DNA of 10,597 nt. Origin: Gorillibacterium sp. Lineage in GTDB: Bacteria; Bacillota; Bacilli; Paenibacillales; NBRC-103111. The first letter of the stretch is position 1. Every line of letters begins with the position of its first letter. Under the pieces are notes generated by a model, which searched no databases, was not told where the DNA came from, and worked only from the letters and a program-made list of their open reading frames with translations. Positions 5,669-10,597 of this stretch are shown piece by piece. The stretch spans positions 1-10,597 of the forward strand of contig JACMJI010000254.1 in assembly GCA_014380705.1 (NCBI GenBank), given 5' to 3'. Both the position numbers and the translations under genes were made by a program.

Positions 5669-6535
5669 ATGGATGTAAAAATCATTACAGACAGCGCAGC
5701 GGATATGCCTGGGGACATCACCCGACAATACGACATCGATGTCATCCCTTTGCAAGTCATCGAAGGTGAGACCGTGTATTTGGACAACGTTACCTTAGAC
5801 CCCATGGATTTATTTAAGGGAATGAGAGCAGGAACAGTATACAAAACCTCTCAGCCTGCCTATCAGAGTATTGTTGACTTATTTACCCACTACGCCACGC
5901 AGGGTCGAAGCTGTTTATATCCAGCGTTCTCATCTGAACTTTCAGGAACATACCAGACTGCTGTTATGGCTATGAATGATGTGCTTGAAGAATATCCTGA
6001 TTTCGATATTGATATTATCAATACGAAATGTGCCTCTTTTGGCGAAGGTCTAGTCACATATAAAATTGCACAATTAGCTAAAATGGGCAAAACCAAGGCT
6101 GAGCTGATCGATGCCACTAACTTTTATGCTGCTCATATGGAGCATATTTTTACAGTGGACGACCTGGAATACCTGCTTCGTGGGGGAAGGGTCAGCCCTA
6201 TAGCTGCATTTATCGGCGGCATTCTTAACATCAAGCCGATTCTAGACGTCGAGAACGGTAAGCTGGTCCCGATTGAGAAGATTCGTGGTCGTAAGAAGGT
6301 ATTCCTGCGGATTATTGAGATTATGCGGGAGCGCGGCTATCAACTGGAGAACCAGACCATCGGAATCAGTCATGGAGATGACCTTGAAGCAGCCGAGCAA
6401 ATGGCCAGCATGATCAGGGAAGCCTTCGGTACGAAAGAAATTATTATCTCAATGATTGGTTCGTCTGTTGGAGCTCATTCGGGTCCGGGAACACTTGCCA
6501 TCTTCTTCTTGAATCAAGAAATGACCCAAGCATAG
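5669..6535 (+). CDS. DegV family fatty-acid-binding protein
   Basis: The 288 residues match DegV/FakB-type proteins throughout. These bind a fatty acid in a deep cleft; some family members (FakB) present it to the FakA kinase for acyl-phosphate formation. Visible motifs: IITDSAADMP at 5-14, the conserved TSQP at 60-63, SSELSGTYQTA at 88-98 (the Ser pair near the carboxylate), LLRGGRVS at 169-176 and GAHSGPGTLAIFF at 268-280 with His270. The start is the ATG at 5669, with AAGGGG (5655-5660) 8 bases upstream. The gene is monocistronic: its own promoter faces away from ydbS and an intrinsic terminator follows at 6557. No fakA-like gene is in the window, so which lipid pathway it serves is open. 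Confidence 0.92.
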   Translation: MDVKIITDSAADMPGDITRQYDIDVIPLQVIEGETVYLDNVTLDPMDLFKGMRAGTVYKTSQPAYQSIVDLFTHYATQGRSCLYPAFSSELSGTYQTAVMAMNDVLEEYPDFDIDIINTKCASFGEGLVTYKIAQLAKMGKTKAELIDATNFYAAHMEHIFTVDDLEYLLRGGRVSPIAAFIGGILNIKPILDVENGKLVPIEKIRGRKKVFLRIIEIMRERGYQLENQTIGISHGDDLEAAEQMASMIREAFGTKEIIISMIGSSVGAHSGPGTLAIFFLNQEMTQA

Positions 6536-6556
6536 CCCAATATTAAGGAAAAAGGA

Positions 6557-6583
6557 AAACCTGGCGGACCCGCCGGGTTTTTC
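6557..6583 (+). terminator. Intrinsic terminator of degV
   Basis: AAACCTGGCG (6557-6566) pairs with CGCCGGGTTT (6571-6580), one pair being T-G. GACC forms the loop and the stem runs into TTTTT (6578-6582). It begins 22 bases past the degV stop. Confidence 0.88.
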
Positions 6584-6594
6584 ACTATTGAACA

Positions 6595-6729
6595 AATAGC
6601 GATCATTTTGATCGCTATTATGGTCGGCGCGGCCCCGCTTATGCCCGGGCTAAGCGTAATAGCGCTCAAAATATGATCGCTAAATCCACCAAAAGCAGCC
6701 GCTTATGCCCGGGCTAAGCGTAATAGCGC
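6595..6729. repeat. Composite palindromic intergenic repeat, copy 2
   Basis: The first 25 bases (6595-6619; AATAGCGATCA, TTT, then the complement) are identical to 70-94. The stretch 6662-6715 matches 124-175 closely, sharing TAGCGCTCAAAAT, CGCTAAAT, ACC and GCAGCCGCT. Unlike copy 1, it has an internal perfect 31-bp direct repeat at 6635-6665 and 6699-6729, containing CCGCTTATGCCCGGGC, at a period of 64 bases. The second unit then diverges. It lies between the terminators of degV and the c-di-GMP gene, so it is probably little transcribed. No protein is encoded. Confidence 0.75.
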
Positions 6730-6760
6730 AAATATCATGGCCTAACGGTCAACTATTGTA

Positions 6761-6809
6761 AGAAAACCGCCATGACTCTAGGGAAGGATTCCCTCGACCC
6801 ATGGCGGTT
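6761..6809 (-). terminator. Terminator of the GGDEF-EAL gene
   Basis: AACCGCCATG (6765-6774) pairs perfectly with 6800-6809. Inside, AGGGAA (6780-6785) pairs with TTCCCT (6789-6794) around GGA. On the minus strand the stem runs into UUUUCUU. It lies 30 bases past the stop at 6839. The plus side lacks a T tract, so it acts in one direction. Confidence 0.85.
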
Positions 6810-6838
6810 CGTTGTAGTTCTCCAAAATTTCAATCAAG

Positions 6839-9800
6839 CTATTCCTCGGTTGGCGTCTCTTCGATCTCAAGCAATCGGAGTGCTTCACCATCGGGTACCG
6901 GTCTGCTAAAGAAAAAGCCTTGAACCTTGTCACACCCTGCTTCCCTAAGGTAATCAAGCTGCTCCACCGTCTCAATTCCTTCTGCAACAACCTCAAGGTT
7001 CAATTGATGCCCAAGCGCAATGATCGTATCTGTAAGCGACCTATTCTGTGAGATATCAGGTATGCTATCGATAAATACTTTATCAATTTTAAGCACGGTG
7101 ATTGGCAGCAGCTTCAAATAACTAAGAGAAGAATACCCAGTCCCAAAGTCATCCAGAGCAATTCGAACACCCCTGTATCTTAATATCTCTAGTTTAGCAA
7201 CGATACTCTCAAAGGATTCCATAAAGATTGATTCTGTAATCTCCAGCTCCAAAAATTCTGGAGAAAGTCGTTCCCTGTCAAGGGTCCGCATGATCATGGG
7301 AACAAAATCGTCCTGAACGAGTTGGACCACGGAAATATTAACCGCAATGCGGCAATTGGAATGACCACTACGGTGCAGCTTTCCAACAAAGGTACAGGCC
7401 GTTTGCAACACCCATTCTCCGATTGGAATGATCATCCGGCAGTCCTCGGCAATTTTAATAAAACTATAAGGAGACATCATACCAAGCTCCGGACTTTCCC
7501 AACGCAGTAAAGCTTCAAAACCGGCAATTTGGCCAGTCTTTAAATCTAATTGCGGCTGATAGTGGAGCAGAAACTCTTGGTTCTTCAGCGCGTTACGTAG
7601 AAGCTTCTCAATATTCATGCGATTATTAAACGCATTTTGCATCGATTTTGTATAGACGGTATAGTTGGCCTTTCCTGATTCCTTTGACTTATACATCGCT
7701 ACATCTGCGGTTTTTAGCAGCTCCTCTGCGTTGGTTCCATCCTCTGGATAATAGGCAATCCCCACACTCGTAGTCACATGAAGATGACTCTCATTAACAT
7801 GGAACGGCTCTTTAAATTGATCCAAGAGGACCTGTGCCAGTTCGACTGCATTCTTCTTCCCCTTAATATCTGGAAGGAAAATAACAAATTCGTCTCCTCC
7901 CAAACGATAGACCACTCCCCGACTACCTACAATGGAAACGAGTCGTTTACTTGCTTCATAAATCAGTGAGTCCCCAAATTTATGTCCAAGTGTATCATTA
8001 ATATACTTAAAATTATCCAAATCAGCGAAAATCAGTGCGGCTAAATCCTCAGACTGGTTGAACCTAGCTTCCATTGTCTCTAGTAAAGATAACCGGTTAG
8101 GTAATTTGCTAAGAGAATCATAGTATGCAAGATGACGCAGCTTCTCCTGGTATTCCTTTGAATCGTTGATGTTGGTATTAGTTCCAGCAAATTGAATGAT
8201 GTCTCCTGAATCATTGTATAGGGCCTTTCCCCGACCCAGGAACCAGTGATAAACACCTGAGCCCATTAAGAGGCGATATTCGCACTGGTAATGCTCTGTT
8301 TGCCCGCTTTTATGCAGGTCAATAGCCGTGTGTACGCGGTCATGATCGTCTGGATGGAGAATATCGAAGAACGTCAAGAGCGACGTTGCTTCATAACCTA
8401 ACTGTTCATACCAGCGAGAGGAGTAATATTTCGTACCATTAATATAGTCCGTTTCCCATATTCCATCGTGCGAGGCTTCTGTAATCAAACGATAACGTTG
8501 ACGACTCTTCCGCAGATTACTCTCCTTCTCGGATAGCTGATCATACTGCTTAACCAGTTCCTCCTGAGTAGCTGCAATCGCCCGATAGCTGCTTTCCAGA
8601 TCAATTTCGTATTGCTTCTTATCTGTTATGTTAATCATTGACCCCGCAAAATGCACCGTCTTACCGCTTCTGCTAAGTGCCGCTTTACCTCTTGCCTGAA
8701 ACCATAGGTAATTACCATTCTTGGTTCGCAACCGATATTCACTATAATAAAACGGAATTTCTCCTGACATATGGGCCTGACGCGCTTGCTCAGCCATGGT
8801 CGCATCATCCGGATGAATAACAGATTTCCAAGCACCCGTAGATTCGTTGAGCTCATTCTTCTCATAGCCTGTAAGCTCATAGAACCGATCCGAGAAGAAA
8901 TATAAATTGTTCGTAACATCATAATCCCAGACAACGGCGTCTGACCCCTCAAGTGCAAGTCGAAAACGCTCTTCACTTCGTGCTAGTTCCTTCTGATGAA
9001 ACAGTAGCTCATCATACTGATCTTTAAGTTCTTCTTCTGTTGAGGTCAATTCCTCGTATGCAGCCTCTAGATCACGGTAGCTTTCCGTCAGTTTGTTCTC
9101 GTCATTCTTGCGGTCTGTGATATCGAACCCGATTAATACCACGATCTCTGGATTCCCATCCAAACCATGAACAATTGAGGTGCGAAAAAGGAAGAACTGC
9201 TCCCCTAGCTTCTCTATCAAATTCTTTTCGATATTATCGTGTAAATTTTTAACACGTCCATCGTTAAGCAGCTCAACCATAAATGGAAAGTTTTTGTTTA
9301 CCTGTTCGACTTCATCATATTTAACACCTATTATCTCATCTTCCCTAAGCCCCGTTACCTGCTCAGCAACTGAATTGAAACGAATGGTTGTTTTATCTGT
9401 TTTTACCGCCCAAATAAATATTTTACTATGATAGAGAATACTCCCGGAAAATTCCTTTTCACCACGAATCACTCTTTTTAAGAAGCTTATGTATAGTTTA
9501 AGCATCAAGTAGCTTAGAATAACTAATACAATAGCACTTATGGCGATGATGGCCTGTTTTTTGCGTAAGGAAGACTTGTACATTTCGGAGTGGGTATAAA
9601 AGTACTTCTCGTGTAATTCCTCGTAAATACCTGTACTTTTTAAATAATCAATTCTTTTATTGATATAATCGACAAGCTGTGGAGCTGATTTACTAATACC
9701 GTAGCCGACATCAAGGGGATACAAATTATTGATCTGCCGAACAATTTCACCTGTCATTCCTTTATCGATAATTAGATAATTAACAACCTCTTGATTCTCA

Positions 9801-10336
9801 AAAAGCAGATCAATATCCCCACGGTCAAGCGCATTTAAAGCATCCTCGACAGTATTATAGGTTTTGTAGTTGTTATGCTTTAGTTGAGACTTTAAAATAT
9901 CCTCGGAATATTGACCCTTGCCCACCCCAACGATGTAATTCCCAATATTATCCAATTTCACTTTTCCCGCAAATTGTTTCTTCGAGTAGAGCCCGGTAAA
10001 CGTTTGGAATATAGGCTTTGAAAAAAGGATATCCTTACGGCGTTCCTCACTGATAACCATCATACCGCTCGTATCTATCTGCCCATGGATTAAATCATCA
10101 TAAACCTCAGCCCAATTGCTCTTAGTAAACTGAATGGTATACTCTCGTTTATCAAAAATCATATTCGTTAGTTCAATATCGAAACCGGTGAGCAGACCAT
10201 TTTGTGTGAACTTATAGGGAGGGTATCCTTCCTCAGACTCGTAAAGAACTTGCTCCTTCTCTGCATAACAGCTCCAAGGTGAAATGAGAAATAGGACTAT
10301 GAGCAGTAAAAGAGCGGACATGACCCGTTTCATCAT
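6839..10336 (-). CDS. Membrane c-di-GMP enzyme: solute-binding domain, TM, three PAS, GGDEF and EAL
   Basis: A 1165-residue sensor expected to make and/or degrade c-di-GMP. A signal peptide (1-25, cleavage near CYA) precedes an extracellular SBP_bac_3 domain (about 28-246, amino-acid-type; [13 protein letters not shown] at 96-108 holds the ligand-facing Arg region). One membrane helix follows (262-285), then PAS1 (298-408), a coiled coil (409-455), PAS2 (455-575), a coiled coil (575-612), PAS3 (612-727), GGDEF (731-896) and EAL (908-1155). The cyclase signature RLGGDEF is intact (811-817), but the upstream RxxD inhibitory site is absent. The EAL residues all look intact: EAL at 941-943, Asn1000, Glu1032, DDFGTGYS from 1062, Lys1083, Glu1119 and Gln1139. 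Both activities are therefore possible; which dominates is unknown. The start ATG at 10336 has AGGGA (10346-10350) 9 bases upstream. The gene is transcribed alone, with a Spo0A-box-like palindrome upstream and a terminator downstream. Confidence 0.93.
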   Translation of the reverse strand: MMKRVMSALLLLIVLFLISPWSCYAEKEQVLYESEEGYPPYKFTQNGLLTGFDIELTNMIFDKREYTIQFTKSNWAEVYDDLIHGQIDTSGMMVISEERRKDILFSKPIFQTFTGLYSKKQFAGKVKLDNIGNYIVGVGKGQYSEDILKSQLKHNNYKTYNTVEDALNALDRGDIDLLFENQEVVNYLIIDKGMTGEIVRQINNLYPLDVGYGISKSAPQLVDYINKRIDYLKSTGIYEELHEKYFYTHSEMYKSSLRKKQAIIAISAIVLVILSYLMLKLYISFLKRVIRGEKEFSGSILYHSKIFIWAVKTDKTTIRFNSVAEQVTGLREDEIIGVKYDEVEQVNKNFPFMVELLNDGRVKNLHDNIEKNLIEKLGEQFFLFRTSIVHGLDGNPEIVVLIGFDITDRKNDENKLTESYRDLEAAYEELTSTEEELKDQYDELLFHQKELARSEERFRLALEGSDAVVWDYDVTNNLYFFSDRFYELTGYEKNELNESTGAWKSVIHPDDATMAEQARQAHMSGEIPFYYSEYRLRTKNGNYLWFQARGKAALSRSGKTVHFAGSMINITDKKQYEIDLESSYRAIAATQEELVKQYDQLSEKESNLRKSRQRYRLITEASHDGIWETDYINGTKYYSSRWYEQLGYEATSLLTFFDILHPDDHDRVHTAIDLHKSGQTEHYQCEYRLLMGSGVYHWFLGRGKALYNDSGDIIQFAGTNTNINDSKEYQEKLRHLAYYDSLSKLPNRLSLLETMEARFNQSEDLAALIFADLDNFKYINDTLGHKFGDSLIYEASKRLVSIVGSRGVVYRLGGDEFVIFLPDIKGKKNAVELAQVLLDQFKEPFHVNESHLHVTTSVGIAYYPEDGTNAEELLKTADVAMYKSKESGKANYTVYTKSMQNAFNNRMNIEKLLRNALKNQEFLLHYQPQLDLKTGQIAGFEALLRWESPELGMMSPYSFIKIAEDCRMIIPIGEWVLQTACTFVGKLHRSGHSNCRIAVNISVVQLVQDDFVPMIMRTLDRERLSPEFLELEITESIFMESFESIVAKLEILRYRGVRIALDDFGTGYSSLSYLKLLPITVLKIDKVFIDSIPDISQNRSLTDTIIALGHQLNLEVVAEGIETVEQLDYLREAGCDKVQGFFFSRPVPDGEALRLLEIEETPTEE

Positions 10337-10370
10337 TCTTTTTCATCCCTTTCATCGAAGCTGAACGTTT

Positions 10371-10412
10371 AAGCATCTGCAAAAAACTCGCAAATAAGTT
10401 TTGCCTATGCTC
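10371..10412 (-). other. Imperfect leader hairpin upstream of the GGDEF-EAL gene
   Basis: In minus-strand RNA, GAGCAU (10407-10412) pairs with AUGCUU (10371-10376). After a 2x2 internal loop, GCAAAACU (10397-10404) pairs with AGUUUUUUGC (10379-10388), leaving two unpaired U. The loop is 8 bases. No U tract follows, so it is not a terminator. It lies 35 bases before the ATG, between the palindrome and the ribosome site. It may be a leader structure or chance. Confidence 0.35.
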
Positions 10413-10416
10413 CTCT

Positions 10417-10432
10417 CTGTCGAATTCGACAG
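10417..10432. promoter_or_regulatory. Perfect palindrome of two inverted Spo0A-like boxes
   Basis: CTGTCGAATTCGACAG is an exact 16-bp palindrome. Each half is TGTCGAA (10418-10424, and 10425-10431 inverted), matching the Spo0A box TGNCGAA. It is 81 bases before the GGDEF-EAL start and 37 past the stop of the preceding gene, a promoter-like place. As RNA it would be only a 6-bp stem without a U tract, so DNA binding is the better reading. No convincing -10/-35 pair was found beside it. Confidence 0.5.
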
Positions 10433-10468
10433 GCTTCAATCTTTTCCCTTCATTTTCTGATAAAAAAA

Positions 10469-10597
10469 TCACTTAAATTTAATTCTTGAAAATAATGACA
10501 TCCCGAGGTAGCTAATAAATGTAATGAAGAAGAAAAGCCAGCAAAATGACCACATATGCGTTAGCTGTCCTGGGTCCCCAAACAGGTGCTTCAATTC
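10469..10597 (-). CDS. 3' end of a membrane-protein gene (partial)
   Basis: The minus strand has an open frame from the window edge to TGA at 10469, giving the last 42 residues. These begin ELKHLFGDPGQLTHMW, continue as one strongly hydrophobic helix (roughly residues 16-36, SFCWLFFFITFISYLGMSLF) and end SRIKFK, a basic tail typical of a cytoplasmic C-terminus. The amino-acid composition is that of a last transmembrane segment. The family is not recognisable from this fragment, and its start is outside the window. A run of seven T follows the stop, but no terminator stem precedes it, so read-through towards the GGDEF-EAL gene is possible. Confidence 0.6.
   Translation of the reverse strand, partial: ELKHLFGDPGQLTHMWSFCWLFFFITFISYLGMSLFSRIKFK

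Noticed and set aside
8635..8976. 113-codon minus-strand frame within the GGDEF-EAL gene
   Set aside because: It is an alternative frame of the PAS2 coding region with no family motif and no ribosome binding site.
10346..10376. Sigma-D (flagellar) promoter before the GGDEF-EAL gene
   Set aside because: TAAA and CGAT are present, but only 10 bases apart; about 15 are needed.
10371..10412. A c-di-GMP-I (GEMM) riboswitch in the leader of the GGDEF-EAL gene
   Set aside because: AGGCAAA is present, but the second conserved strand (ACGCAAAGCC-like) and the second helix with its receptor are missing.
10233..10472. 79-codon minus-strand frame upstream of and overlapping the GGDEF-EAL start
   Set aside because: Its start lies beside the preceding gene's stop with no good ribosome site, it runs through the palindrome and leader hairpin, and its translation has no recognisable fold.

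Overview
The window reads as a piece of a low-to-mid GC Firmicute chromosome, most likely Bacillales and probably Paenibacillaceae. The reasons are strong AGGAGG-type ribosome binding sites, an AbrB-type regulator, a ydbS-ydbT-like pair, a DegV protein, an LPxTG cell-wall protein and a possible Spo0A-type operator. The genus is an inference; no rRNA or marker gene is present. No transposase, integrase, phage gene, tRNA or CRISPR array is visible.

Layout from left to right. 1-466 has no gene. It holds a palindrome-rich composite repeat (57-176), the first copy of a second dispersed element (217-270) and a terminator for the gene to its right. 467-1642 (minus) is a choice-of-anchor A, LPxTG surface protein whose 3' end carries a decayed 44-bp tandem duplication. 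1643-2023 has no clear gene and holds the second copy of the dispersed element plus a terminator. A possible 24-codon hydrophobic ORF lies at 2024-2098 (minus). 2105-2617 (minus) is a hot-dog acyl-CoA thioesterase. It is divergent from an AbrB/zinc-knuckle/HTH regulator at 2757-3212 (plus); the promoters face apart, with an inverted repeat beside the thioesterase -10 box. 3213-3443 holds the third copy of the dispersed element and a strong bidirectional terminator. 3444-5493 (minus) is a two-gene operon of bacterial PH-domain membrane proteins (ydbS then ydbT) behind an ECF/sigma-W-like promoter. It is divergent from a DegV fatty-acid-binding protein (5669-6535, plus). 6536-6838 has two terminators flanking the second composite repeat. 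6839-10336 (minus) is a large membrane c-di-GMP enzyme (solute-binding domain, membrane helix, three PAS domains, GGDEF, EAL). Its upstream region has a perfect 16-bp palindrome made of two back-to-back Spo0A-like boxes. The window ends inside the 3' end of a membrane-protein gene (10469 onward, minus).

Together the genes are mostly housekeeping and envelope or stress functions: envelope defence (ydbST), a wall-anchored adhesin-like protein, lipid and acyl-CoA handling (thioesterase, DegV), and a c-di-GMP sensor that may link nutrient sensing to lifestyle switching. They do not form one obvious pathway. The least ordinary content is in the intergenic DNA: two unrelated repeat families recur here, three copies of one and two of the other, always beside transcription terminators.
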